NCBI GenBank assembly: GCA_900129675.1
Contig: FSRD01000001.1
Coordinates: 7,739,501 to 7,803,500, forward strand
Source of the DNA: Bradyrhizobium erythrophlei
GTDB lineage: Bacteria; Pseudomonadota; Alphaproteobacteria; Rhizobiales; Xanthobacteraceae
Length of the DNA: 64,000 bases
Direction of reading: 5' to 3'
A model generated the notes under the pieces. That model had not been told where the DNA came from, did not search any database, and saw nothing but the letters and a program-made list of their open reading frames with translations. How positions within the stretch are numbered: the first letter of the stretch is position 1; each line of letters opens with the position of its first letter. Shown here in pieces: positions 16,478 to 25,175 of this stretch. The translations under genes were made by a program, and so were the position numbers.

Positions 16478-17602
16478 ATGCACGATCGAATCGCCACCCT
16501 CAACCTAATGGTCGGCGAGCTTCCGGAGCTGAAAGGCCACGCCCGCGACCTGCGAATAGACGCCTGCCGAGGCATCGCGCTGTGGTGGATATTTCTTGAC
16601 CATGTCCCCAACAACATCGGAAGTTGGCTGACGCTGCGGAACTACGGCTTTAGCGATGCCGCGGAAGTATTCATGTTCGTCTCGGGCGTAACCTGCGCGC
16701 TGGCCTACGGCAAGGCATTGCGCTTCGAGGGCTGGACCGGGGTGATCCGCCGGACGCTGCGGCGAAGCTGGGACATTTATGTCGCATTTCTGCTGCTCAC
16801 GCTCGCCTGCGCCATCTTGGTTCACCTCGCAGGCGGCGGCCGTCTTGCTGACGAGAGCAATACGCGCATTCTGTTGGACTATCCGGGCGCGACGCTCGCG
16901 CACGCGGCGATCTTGCAATACCGTCCGGTCAATACCGACGTGTTGCCGATCTTCGTACTGCTTCATCTCTTGTTCGCGCCACTGCTGTGGCTGCTGCTGC
17001 GAGTGCCGAACGTGACCCTTGGCGCCTCGCTCGCGCTTTATGCGCTGGTGCGTGTCTTTGGCTGGACCGTCCCGGCATGGCCAAACAGCCACTGGGCCTT
17101 CAATCCGCTGGCCTGGCAGCTACTGGTCGTGCTTGGCGCGTGGTGGATGATCGAGGACAAGAAAGTCCGGACGTGGGTGACGTCGCGCACGGCGCTTGTG
17201 CTTGCCGTCCTGTATCTGCTCTTCAGCTTGGTAATCGCATTGAGCTGGCGCATCAAACCGCTGGAAGCACTGATCCCGCAGGCGCTGGCGAACCTGCTTT
17301 ACCCATTGGACAAATCGAATCTCGATCCATTGCGACTGCTGCATTTTTTGGCCATAGCGGTTTTGGCGGCGTGGTTCGTGCCTCGCAATTGGCCATGGCT
17401 GACGACGCCGGTGATGCGCGGCGCGATCCGCTGTGGCCAGAACTCGCTGCCAATCTATTGCCTCGGCGTTCTGTTGGCGTTCGCCAGCCACACGACGCTG
17501 CTCCACATCTCGGACGGGCTTGCGATGCAGATAGCCCTAAGTCTCGGTGGCATCGTGGCGATGATCGCGGCCGCAACGCTGCTGAGGAGTACCCATCAAT
17601 GA
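16478..17602 (+). CDS. OpgC-domain membrane protein
   Basis: Predicted 374-residue integral membrane protein of the OpgC/acyltransferase-3-like family. OpgC proteins transfer succinyl groups to periplasmic glucans, but many paralogues have no assigned substrate. The N-terminal signature is seen: RDLRIDACRGIALWWIFLDH, with VPNNIGSWLTLRNYGFSDAA EVFMFVSG next. About ten hydrophobic segments follow. ATG 16478 (MHDRIATLN) is chosen, with GGGGT upstream. Its stop overlaps the start of the cyclase-like gene (ATGA at 17599), so the two are coupled; this pairing of an envelope-modifying membrane protein with a cytoplasmic ATPase regulator is unusual. Confidence 0.85.
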   Translation: MHDRIATLNLMVGELPELKGHARDLRIDACRGIALWWIFLDHVPNNIGSWLTLRNYGFSDAAEVFMFVSGVTCALAYGKALRFEGWTGVIRRTLRRSWDIYVAFLLLTLACAILVHLAGGGRLADESNTRILLDYPGATLAHAAILQYRPVNTDVLPIFVLLHLLFAPLLWLLLRVPNVTLGASLALYALVRVFGWTVPAWPNSHWAFNPLAWQLLVVLGAWWMIEDKKVRTWVTSRTALVLAVLYLLFSLVIALSWRIKPLEALIPQALANLLYPLDKSNLDPLRLLHFLAIAVLAAWFVPRNWPWLTTPVMRGAIRCGQNSLPIYCLGVLLAFASHTTLLHISDGLAMQIALSLGGIVAMIAAATLLRSTHQ

Positions 17603-20331
17603 CCGGGACCGAATCGTTGGAATCGTCGGCGGACAGCCGGGAAAGGACGATTCTCACAACCGATGTGGTCGGCAGCACCGCTCTCCTGCGCCGCTATCCC
17701 AACGACATGATGGGCGCCATGGATCTGCACGACCAGATCCTTCACGCGGCCATCCGCCACCATTCCGGCGACCCCTTTAGAAGCACTGGCGACGGTGTGC
17801 TGGCGATTTTCGACCGGCCGCTGGACGCCGTGATGGCCGCGATCGAAGCGCAGCGTGAGATGCGCCGCATTGCCTGGGGCCCCACTGGACGGCTTCAGAT
17901 ACGATATGGCATCCATACGGGCCTGACGCGCGCGCGGGGCGACCACGACTTCTTTGGCCCTGCTTTGCCAACGGCCACGCGATTGCAGAGCGCGGCCAAT
18001 GCCGATCAAATCCTGCTCTCGGGTGTCACAGTGCAGCGGCTGACGACGGACCTCCTGAAGACACCATTCCAACTGTCCGACCTCGGCGAACACCATTTCA
18101 AGGGCATCGAACCGATCCGCGTCCACCAGGTGAGTGCGTCGGATCTGCCGAATGCGTTCCCGCCGATAGGGGGAAAGCGGGAAACGGCCAGCGGCAATCT
18201 GCCTGCAAATCTGAGCTCGTTCCTTGGCCGCGAGCGGGAGCTGGACGAACTTGCCGAAATGGCGATTGAATCGAGGTTGCTGACCCTTGTCGGTCCCGGC
18301 GGAATCGGCAAAACGAGGCTAGCGATAGAATTTACCCGATCCATAGAAGCCACCTTCCCCGATGGCGCGTGGCTTGTTGATCTCTCAGCACTAGAGCGGG
18401 ACAGCGGGGTTTGGCCGGCCATCGCTGAGGCCCTGCTGATTCTGCCCGTGCCCGGCGCCGAGCCACGAATCCAGGTGCTCGAACGTCTGCACCACGCTCG
18501 TGCGATCCTGCTCATGGACAACTGTGAGCACGTGCTCGATCCGATTGCGGATGCAGTCACCGAACTCGGTTCGACCTGTGGCGAGTTGTTCCTGATCAAT
18601 ACCAGCCGGCGCGCGCTTGGGGTGGAGGGCGAGGCGGTCTACGAAGTCTCCTCGCTGGATTCCCGTTCGCACGATGGGTCTGGGCATCCCGCGGCAGTTT
18701 GTCTGCTCGTAGAACGGGCCCGACTGGCCAATCGACGGTTTCAACCAACATCGGATCAGCTTGCCGTCATCGAGAGGATTTGTACCAATCTCGATTGCAT
18801 TCCGCTCGCCATCGAGATTGCAGCTGCCCAGCTGCGCCGACATACGCTAGAGAGCATTGAAAGCGGGGTGACAAAACCGCTCGATCTGCAATCCAGCATT
18901 TTCCGGCGCCGGGCCGGCCGCCATCAAACGCTTCGGCAGGCGCTGGAATGGTCATACGACCTTCTCGATCCGAACAGCCGCCAGGTTCTGCAGCGGCTAT
19001 CTGTATTCTCCGGCTCCTTCCACGAAGAACAGGCCCTCGCTGTCTGTGCCGGGGACATACCCAACGAATCCGACGTGCTCAGGGGGATCGACGAATTGGT
19101 CGAAACCTCGCTTCTGTCCCGGGACATCGGCGGCCGTCACCTCCTAAGAATGCTGCACACAGTCCAGGCCTTTGCACGCGAAATGCTCGACCAAACCAGT
19201 TTGCTGCAGACGGTGGAAACCCGGCATAGTGAAGTCTATGCGGCCCGATGCGGGCAGCTCGGCCAACAGTTCGCGGGCGTCAACGAAGCCAAGGCGGCTA
19301 ATGCGATTTACGATGAGCTGTCCAATCTCCGTACAGCCTTCGAGCGCGCGATCACGCGCGATCTGAAACTGGCGGCGGACCTGGCGGCTCCTCTGTTCCT
19401 GTTCAACTACTCACATCGAGGGGCAGAGACGGGCAATTGGTACGAACGGATCATGGCAAGGCCGGGAGCTGATGAGCTCGAACATGCACCTATGTTCTTC
19501 GCCGGGGCCGCCGGCCACGCCTTCCACGATGAAGGTGATCAGCAGAAAGCTGCCGCTTTCATGGAACGGGGTTTTAGGGCTGAAGCCGCCGGCTCCCAAT
19601 CGAGCCAAGGCTGGCTTTCCCACGTCGCCGGCCAGATGGCCCAATGGTTCGGAGACACGGCCGCGTGCATCGAGCATCACGCGACGGCGGTGAAGCAAGG
19701 ACGCAGCGCAGGAAATAGCCACTGCGAGGTGATGTCCCTGTGCATGGCCGCCTTCGTCAAGGCGCGGATGGGAGATCTGGATGGCGCCCGAGAACTGGTC
19801 GAGGAAGCCACCCAGACCGGGCAGAAGGCCATGCAGCCCACTTTGATGGGGTACATTCATTACGCACGCGGTGGTGTAGCCCAGAACTCCAACCAAGCGA
19901 TCGATGAGTACCAAACATCAGTCGAATGGGCGAATATGGCAGGCAACCACTTAGGGGCCCTTCGGGTCAAACAACTGATCGCTGATCTGCAAGCCGCGCA
20001 GGCTGCGCCGATCGAAGCTCTGGCTATTCATGTACGCACGCTGATTGATCTTCCGAGCCACGGGGCAGCATTCTACAACTGGCTTACGATACGCTCCCTG
20101 ATTTTGCCGCTCGTTCAGCTCGAAGCCGATGAACACCTTGCTGTGCTGGCCGGGGCGCTCAGGGTTTCGCCGCTAAAGCTTGATAAAGTGGCTCGGTACG
20201 CTGTCGAGAAAAGCAGGGCCAGGCTGGGTGACAGTGTATTCGAGTTGGCGGCAGCCCGCGGGTCGCGGTTTAACCTCGCGGAGGCCCGCACGTACATCAT
20301 CGACGCTTGGCGAGGCATGGGCACCGGCTGA
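17599..20331 (+). CDS. cyclase-like domain fused to NB-ARC-type ATPase and TPR-like region
   Basis: Predicted 910-residue cytoplasmic regulator. Residues about 15-175 form a class III adenylate/guanylate cyclase fold (LTTDVVGSTALLRRYP, RSTGDGVLAIFD). Residues about 205-480 form an AP-ATPase/NB-ARC-like module with Walker A LVGPGGIGKTRLAIEF, Walker B ILLMDNCEHVLD and INTSRRAL. The rest is helical and repeat-like. The metal-binding Asp residues are present, but where active cyclases have VNxAARL this protein has LPTATRL, so the catalytic Asn is Pro, and the usual purine-binding Lys before GDG is Arg. It is therefore probably a non-catalytic or altered cyclase domain. Start ATG 17599 overlaps the OpgC-like stop. 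Confidence 0.85.
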   Translation: MTGTESLESSADSRERTILTTDVVGSTALLRRYPNDMMGAMDLHDQILHAAIRHHSGDPFRSTGDGVLAIFDRPLDAVMAAIEAQREMRRIAWGPTGRLQIRYGIHTGLTRARGDHDFFGPALPTATRLQSAANADQILLSGVTVQRLTTDLLKTPFQLSDLGEHHFKGIEPIRVHQVSASDLPNAFPPIGGKRETASGNLPANLSSFLGRERELDELAEMAIESRLLTLVGPGGIGKTRLAIEFTRSIEATFPDGAWLVDLSALERDSGVWPAIAEALLILPVPGAEPRIQVLERLHHARAILLMDNCEHVLDPIADAVTELGSTCGELFLINTSRRALGVEGEAVYEVSSLDSRSHDGSGHPAAVCLLVERARLANRRFQPTSDQLAVIERICTNLDCIPLAIEIAAAQLRRHTLESIESGVTKPLDLQSSIFRRRAGRHQTLRQALEWSYDLLDPNSRQVLQRLSVFSGSFHEEQALAVCAGDIPNESDVLRGIDELVETSLLSRDIGGRHLLRMLHTVQAFAREMLDQTSLLQTVETRHSEVYAARCGQLGQQFAGVNEAKAANAIYDELSNLRTAFERAITRDLKLAADLAAPLFLFNYSHRGAETGNWYERIMARPGADELEHAPMFFAGAAGHAFHDEGDQQKAAAFMERGFRAEAAGSQSSQGWLSHVAGQMAQWFGDTAACIEHHATAVKQGRSAGNSHCEVMSLCMAAFVKARMGDLDGARELVEEATQTGQKAMQPTLMGYIHYARGGVAQNSNQAIDEYQTSVEWANMAGNHLGALRVKQLIADLQAAQAAPIEALAIHVRTLIDLPSHGAAFYNWLTIRSLILPLVQLEADEHLAVLAGALRVSPLKLDKVARYAVEKSRARLGDSVFELAAARGSRFNLAEARTYIIDAWRGMGTG

Positions 20332-20332
20332 G

Positions 20333-20530
20333 CAAGACGGACACGGCATCTCCCCTTCGGCAAGCGCCGCCACGCCGTTGAACGCGCCGCCGATCGTGGC
20401 GATAAAGTCGCGGATGTATTTCGTGAAATCGCCGTCGTAGACGGAGAACATACAAATATATTGTCGTCGACGATCACGAAGCGCGCAAAGTGCACCGTGC
20501 CGACGTTGTCCAATCCGGCATATATTTCAT
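20333..20530 (-). pseudogene. decayed coding remnant
   Basis: On the minus strand one frame reads KDEIYAGLDNVGTVHFARFV IVDD and a second frame continues MFSVYDGDFTKYIRDFIATI GGAFNGVAALAEGEMPC. The two join naturally with a frameshift near 20455, so this is a piece of a protein gene, not noise. Neither end is intact. I do not recognise the family. Confidence 0.45.
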
Positions 20531-20540
20531 CCTTGTTTTG

Positions 20541-20672
20541 CGCGAATCGCCAGAGCTGCGACTTCCGCCTTGGGTCAAAAGCGTCGTTTGACCGTACGGC
20601 GGGCACTTCCGATCTCCCCCGATATGCGGACAATCGCCGAACCGATGGGCAGGTCTCAAACGGGCCAAAACC
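20541..20672. repeat. dispersed intergenic repeat, copy B
   Basis: Contains GGGTCAAAAGCGTCGTTTGACC followed by ACTTCCGATCTCCCCCGATA and then a CGGACAATCG segment and GGTCTCAAACGGGCCAAAAC. The same ordered motifs recur at 59036-59145 and partly at several other places in the window. Confidence 0.7.
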
Positions 20673-20764
20673 TGACTGCGGGCCAGCGGGCGGGCGCTCC
20701 CCCGAGGCACACGGCGACGGAACTGTGCTAATCTGCATCAATGCAGGGCCGGAAGCGGTCGAGC

Positions 20765-21751
20765 ATGATCAGGCGACGATACTTCCTGACGCTTGTCGGT
20801 GGCGCAGCCGCCGAGTGGCCGTTTACGGTGCGCGCACAGCAGCCGACGTTGCCGGTGATCGGGTATTTGAGCAGCACGTCGTCCGGACCCTACGCGCCCT
20901 TCGTGGCCGCATTCCAGCAGGGACTGAAAGAAACTGGCTTTGTCGCAGGCCAGAACGTGACGATTGAGTACCGCTGGGCGGAGGGTCAATTTGATCGGTT
21001 GCCAGCGCTGGCGGCCGACCTTGTTCGACGTCAAGTAGCCATTATCGCGGTTGGCGGCGGCGGGGTCACCGCGCTCGCCGCAAAGGACGCGACCTCAACT
21101 ATTCCGATCGTGTTCGCGTTCGGCAGCGACCCGGTAAAGCTCGGTCTCGTCGCTAGTCTCAACCGTCCGGGCGGCAACATCACCGGTGTTAGTACCATTG
21201 CAGTGGAGCTAGGGCAGAAGCGCCTGGAATTGCTGCGCGACTTGTTGCCCAAGGCGGTTGCGATCGGCTTTCTCATGAACCCAGGCAGTCCGAATACTGC
21301 GTTCGATTTGGCTGACATGCAGCTAGCAGCGAGTGGACTCGGACAGCAGCTAATTATTGTCTACGCCCGCGATGAACGCGAAATCGACAGGGCGTTTTCA
21401 GACCTCGTGCAGCAGCATGCCGCCGCACTTGTTGTTCAACCCGAACCATTCTTGTTCAGCCGGCGCAATCAACTAATCGCGCTAGCCGCGCGCTATGCCA
21501 TTCCCGCACTTTACTTTGAGCGTGCATTCCCGACAGCCGGTGGGCTAATGAGCTATGGGCCCGACTTCAGGGAGGTGAATCGGCAGGCAGGCATCTACAC
21601 GGGCCGCATTCTCAAGGGCGCCAAGCCTGCCGACCTGCCGGTGGTGCAGTCGACCAAATTCGAGCTGGTCATCAATCTCAGGGCTGCCAAGGCGCTCGGC
21701 CTCGAATTGCCGGCGACACTTCTCACGCTCGCTAACGAGGTGATCGAGTAG
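20765..21751 (+). CDS. ABC transporter substrate-binding protein
   Basis: Predicted 328-residue periplasmic binding protein of the ABC_sub_bind family (PF04392), a group hugely expanded in Bradyrhizobium and usually without a known ligand. The N-terminus MIRRRYFLTLVGGAAAEWPF is a Tat-like signal ending in RAQQ. Family motifs follow: VIGYLSSTSSGPYAPFVAAF, GQNVTIEYRWAEGQFDRLP, IPIVFAFGSDPVKLGLV and SLNRPGGNITGVS. It is full length. ATG 20765 is preferred to 20741 because it places the twin-arginine at the right distance. It is an orphan: no permease or ATPase is adjacent. The insertion sequence lies 126 bp downstream. Confidence 0.88.
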   Translation: MIRRRYFLTLVGGAAAEWPFTVRAQQPTLPVIGYLSSTSSGPYAPFVAAFQQGLKETGFVAGQNVTIEYRWAEGQFDRLPALAADLVRRQVAIIAVGGGGVTALAAKDATSTIPIVFAFGSDPVKLGLVASLNRPGGNITGVSTIAVELGQKRLELLRDLLPKAVAIGFLMNPGSPNTAFDLADMQLAASGLGQQLIIVYARDEREIDRAFSDLVQQHAAALVVQPEPFLFSRRNQLIALAARYAIPALYFERAFPTAGGLMSYGPDFREVNRQAGIYTGRILKGAKPADLPVVQSTKFELVINLRAAKALGLELPATLLTLANEVIE

Positions 21752-21799
21752 CGGGACGTTCCACGACCGCAATGGGTCAATCGCTACCGAATTGGGCTG

Positions 21800-21866
21800 C
21801 CCGCGCCATGTCCGGTTTCCTCCCGATAGCGACCGCACAGCGGACATCGCGGGAGGTCCGAAAAGT
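21800..21866. repeat. dispersed intergenic repeat, copy C (interrupted by the IS)
   Basis: TCCTCCCGATAGCGACCGCA and CAGCGGACATCGCG followed by GGAGGTCCGAAAAGTG match the conserved tail of the dispersed repeat. The insertion sequence entered immediately after it. Confidence 0.6.
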
Positions 21867-21876
21867 GCCATGAACA
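21867..21876. repeat. target-site duplication, left copy
   Basis: GCCATGAACA, identical to 23131-23140 on the other side of the insertion sequence. Confidence 0.95.
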
Positions 21877-23130
21877 CAGGGGAATCGGGTGAAGGATTTC
21901 ATGCGGCGATGAGGCTGGCGAGATACTCGTCGTCCCATCCTGCGGTTTTGCGCCGGAGGCGGATGGAATCCTTGCCTGGGGCCTTTCGGGTGAGATTGTA
22001 GGCGATGTGCCGGCAGGTTGCGAAGTTGGCTGGGGCGTTGTCTGTTCTGACGCGGCATTCGTCGTCGCGAAAGACCATGTCCATGATCCAGTGCAAGGAG
22101 TTCTCGATGGCCCAGTGCGCGCGGATCATCGGGCCGACCGCGGTGGCCGGCATCACCAGCGAGGTGATGTAGAAGCGCGTCTCGTCGGTGATCTTGCCGT
22201 TGATTTCGCGCCGGCTTTCGACCACGACAACCGCGTTCAGGCCCGGCCATTGGTGGCGCGCCTGCAGCCAGTCGACATCGTGGATCACCGTGTAGTTTCG
22301 GGTCTCGATACGGCCGTGATCCGCATCGACCGTTTCGTGCGTGCTGATCGTGGCATCCCTGTATTTCAAGGCTTTCTGCTCATCGACGAAAACCTCGACA
22401 TCCTCGCGCAGGGTTCCCTGATTGCCCTTCAGCGCGACAATGTAATCGGCCTTTTTCTCGACGATTTTGGTGGCGATGTCGCGTTGGCAGCCCATCGCAT
22501 CGATCGTCACAACTGCGCCCTCGATCGACATCATGTCGAGCAGCGCCGGGATGGCGACGATCTCGTTCGACTTCTCGTTCACCTTCACCTGGCCCAGAAC
22601 GATGCGTTGCCGCGCGGCGAAGGCAGAGACCATGTGGATCGCCTCTTTCGAGCCCTTGGTCTGATACGAGCGCCGCGACGTCTTGCCATCGATCGCGATG
22701 ACCTCGGCGGGTGTGTTCGTCAGCGCCGCCACCCAAGCCACGAAGCAAAGCTGGAAGGCGCGGGCGTCGAGCGTGGCAAAGATATCGCCGAGATGATCAT
22801 GCGAGGGTGTGCCGTTCACATAGGGCCGAAACCGCCGCAGCAGCTCGATCTTCCGCTCGCCAAATCGCGCGATGTCGGTGAACGCCTCCGCCCCCGCAAG
22901 AACCGCCAGAAGAATCAGGAGCAGCACTTCCGGGAGCGGATAATCCACTTTGCCGGCCTGACGATGATCCGGCAACCCGCTGAAATGGTGAAGAAAACTC
23001 GTCGTCTCCGAAACCTCTGCAAACGGTGTCCCCTCGGTATCCATCATCGTCCCCCTCCTGCGGCGCACTGGACGACAACAGATTCAGCACTTCAGCCTTT
23101 TGTCACGGATATCTTCACCCGATTGCCCTG
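21877..23130 (-). mobile_element. complete ISAs1-family insertion sequence, 1254 bp
   Basis: Bounded by terminal inverted repeats CAGGGGAATCGGGTGAAG (21877-21894) and the complement of CAGGGCAATCGGGTGAAG (23113-23130), 17 of 18 matching. It carries a single full-length transposase gene and is flanked by perfect 10-bp direct repeats. Intact ends, intact gene and identical duplications indicate a recent insertion. Confidence 0.95.
21899..23047 (-). CDS. ISAs1 family transposase
   Basis: Predicted 382-residue DDE transposase that cuts and pastes the surrounding element. The N-terminal half has FSGLPDHRQAGKVDYPLPEV LLLILLAVLAGAE, the classic ISAs1 start. The catalytic core has VIAIDGKTSRRS, VVTIDAMGCQRDIA and ADYIVALKGNQGTL, with the downstream HWAIENSLHWIMDMVFRDDE giving the third acidic residue. 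ATG 23047 has GGAGGGGG three bases upstream. The reading frame is uninterrupted from end to end of the element. Confidence 0.96.
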   Translation of the reverse strand: MMDTEGTPFAEVSETTSFLHHFSGLPDHRQAGKVDYPLPEVLLLILLAVLAGAEAFTDIARFGERKIELLRRFRPYVNGTPSHDHLGDIFATLDARAFQLCFVAWVAALTNTPAEVIAIDGKTSRRSYQTKGSKEAIHMVSAFAARQRIVLGQVKVNEKSNEIVAIPALLDMMSIEGAVVTIDAMGCQRDIATKIVEKKADYIVALKGNQGTLREDVEVFVDEQKALKYRDATISTHETVDADHGRIETRNYTVIHDVDWLQARHQWPGLNAVVVVESRREINGKITDETRFYITSLVMPATAVGPMIRAHWAIENSLHWIMDMVFRDDECRVRTDNAPANFATCRHIAYNLTRKAPGKDSIRLRRKTAGWDDEYLASLIAA

Positions 23131-23140
23131 GCCATGAACA
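23131..23140. repeat. target-site duplication, right copy
   Basis: GCCATGAACA, identical to 21867-21876. Confidence 0.95.
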
Positions 23141-23171
23141 GACATCGGATGGTCAGTTCACCTGAAATGCG

Positions 23172-23651
23172 CTATCCAGAGTCCGCGATGTCGGAACTAA
23201 TTTTCATTGTTTTTTGCAGGACTTCAAAAATGACCGCCGTCGACCACCCAAACATTAGAGCACCATTCATCGCCGTTATGGGACCAAGCAGCTTCCAGTC
23301 CTCCACCGGTGTCACGTCACCATAACCAAGTGTCGCGTAATTTACGAATGCGAAATACACGAGGTTTGTGCCGGCCGGCGCGGCGTCCACAATCGCGTAG
23401 GCCAGCGACCAAACATACACTTCGAGAACATGCGCCGCCATTAAGACTGAAACGGTTGCAATCATAGTGAAGACCAGGAGCAGCGACGGATGGGGACTTT
23501 TTGTAGCCGATGCTCGTGCTGCGCTCACTACCGCGGTCATCACCATCGCATGGATTGTAATGTTACAAACACTGACGATGCCGCCTATCAGAAATTGGAT
23601 CAGCATGACTAACACCACCTTGGTAAGTTGGTAGAAGACCCAAATTACCAT
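23172..23651 (-). CDS. two-TM potassium-channel-like protein
   Basis: Predicted 159-residue inner-membrane protein of the Ion_trans_2 type. There are hydrophobic segments near residues 1-30, 55-75 and 120-145. The pore segment is VYFAFVNYATLGYGDVTPVE; TLGYGD is a recognisable K+ selectivity filter (TVGYGD form). There is no cytoplasmic RCK or cNMP domain, so gating is unknown. ATG 23651 was chosen; upstream codons of the ORF look non-coding. It diverges from the DUF2254 gene with only 23 bp between the chosen starts, so one or both true starts may be further in. Confidence 0.8.
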   Translation of the reverse strand: MVIWVFYQLTKVVLVMLIQFLIGGIVSVCNITIHAMVMTAVVSAARASATKSPHPSLLLVFTMIATVSVLMAAHVLEVYVWSLAYAIVDAAPAGTNLVYFAFVNYATLGYGDVTPVEDWKLLGPITAMNGALMFGWSTAVIFEVLQKTMKISSDIADSG

Positions 23652-23674
23652 AGGCCGGCTTGAAAATGTGAGCG

Positions 23675-25021
23675 ATGCCGCGTTATGCTTCCGAGGGGCT
23701 GCGGGACAAAATCGGTCCAACCGCAGGCAAATTGAAGGCGTGCTGTCTGATGCCTCTCTGGTTGGTCCCAATGATATACGCTGCTGTGAGTTTCTTCATT
23801 GGGATTACACTGCCGCGACTTGAGCAGGCATACTTTCCATACAATTCCGGCATTTCCGTTGCCTCGGCTCAGGCATTTCTTTCGGCTGTCGCTTCCGGCA
23901 TGATCACGCTCACCGGCATCGTGTTTACCGTCGGCCTGGTCATGGTGCAGTTCAGTGCCATTGCATACTCACCGAGGCTCGTTCTCCTTTTAGCTCGCGA
24001 CCCAAGGCTATTTCATTCGCTAGGTGTATTCATCGCCACGTTCACTTATTCTCTTTCGGTTCTGCTCCATGTCGATCGCAATGGGTCCGAGGTGGTGCCG
24101 CTGCTCTCCGGCTTCGCGGTCGCCGGATTGCTTTTGCTCAGCATGCTTCTGTTTTCCGCGCTGATGAAGGGCTTGAGCGACCTCCAGATCACTAACGTGC
24201 TTCACGTCATCGGCGACAAAGGTCGCGAAGGCATACGCGAGATGTTTCAGCGCCTCGATGAGAAAACGAAAGATCAATCGAAGCGCGGACAAGAGACGTA
24301 CAATGTCTCTGACTTGGGGCCGGTTGTCCAAACGTTGAGGTATTTCGCCGCGCCGCGCACGATTGTTAAGTTCGATATCGACGACTTGGTTCTGCAGGCT
24401 CAAAAGGCAGCAGCCGTCATCGTGATGGTATGCGGGGTCGGCGATACCCTTGTCGAAAATACACTGCTATTGCAGGTTCATGGGGCTAAAACTGCGCTGC
24501 CCGAAAGCGATCTTATGCGGACCATCCACTCTGGGTTTGAACGGACATCCGAACAGGACCCGAAGTATCCCATTCGGCTACTGGTTGATATTGCCATCAA
24601 GGCGCTGTCGCCGGCAATCAACGATCCGACTACGGCGGTCCAGGCGATCGACCAGATCGAGGATTTGTTGCGTCGGCTGGGAGGGCACGATTTGGATGCC
24701 GGATATGCCCGCGATGCGGAGGGCGTTTTGCGTCTCATTTTCCCGATGCCTACATGGGAGGACTATCTGGTGTTGGCATTCGATGAGATTCGCCACTACG
24801 GTGCGGATTCAGTGCAGGTGATGCGCCGCCTGAGGTCGGCGCTCGTGGGGTTGGCCGATTCGGTGACGGCCGACACGCGGATCGGGGCGGTGCAGCAATA
24901 TCTCAAGCAACTCGATCTGACTGTCGATCGCTCAGATCTCACTGCGGATGATCAGGAAACGGCGCGCCAGGAGGATCGGCAAGGTCTCGGCCTATCGCGC
25001 CGACAAAGAACTTCGTCTTGA
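23675..25021 (+). CDS. DUF2254 membrane protein
   Basis: Predicted 448-residue membrane protein of the DUF2254 family. Four hydrophobic segments lie in the first 170 residues (PLWLVPMIYAAVSFFIGITL, AFLSAVASGMITLTGIVFTV and two more), then a soluble domain with the family motif VDIAIKALSPAINDPTTAVQ AIDQ. Function is unknown; this family has been noted near ion channels, as here. The start ATG 23675 gives the usual charged N-terminal leader; ATG 23750 is a shorter alternative. Confidence 0.85.
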   Translation: MPRYASEGLRDKIGPTAGKLKACCLMPLWLVPMIYAAVSFFIGITLPRLEQAYFPYNSGISVASAQAFLSAVASGMITLTGIVFTVGLVMVQFSAIAYSPRLVLLLARDPRLFHSLGVFIATFTYSLSVLLHVDRNGSEVVPLLSGFAVAGLLLLSMLLFSALMKGLSDLQITNVLHVIGDKGREGIREMFQRLDEKTKDQSKRGQETYNVSDLGPVVQTLRYFAAPRTIVKFDIDDLVLQAQKAAAVIVMVCGVGDTLVENTLLLQVHGAKTALPESDLMRTIHSGFERTSEQDPKYPIRLLVDIAIKALSPAINDPTTAVQAIDQIEDLLRRLGGHDLDAGYARDAEGVLRLIFPMPTWEDYLVLAFDEIRHYGADSVQVMRRLRSALVGLADSVTADTRIGAVQQYLKQLDLTVDRSDLTADDQETARQEDRQGLGLSRRQRTSS

Positions 25022-25175
25022 TCAGAGATGTCCGGTCCGGGTCAAACTGAGACCTTGGACCGCGCCTAAGATTGGTCTGTTCATCATCTGACTGCGGACA
25101 TGCCGGACCGTCGGCCACGGGTCCGAAAGGTGGGTCAACCGTCGTCGGAGGTGAGAGAGTTCAACCGCGTCATCT

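Noticed and set aside
16987..17598. First 204 codons of the long ORF that ends at 20331
   Set aside because: They lie inside the OpgC-like gene in another frame. The real cyclase-like gene starts at ATG 17599, where its domain begins.
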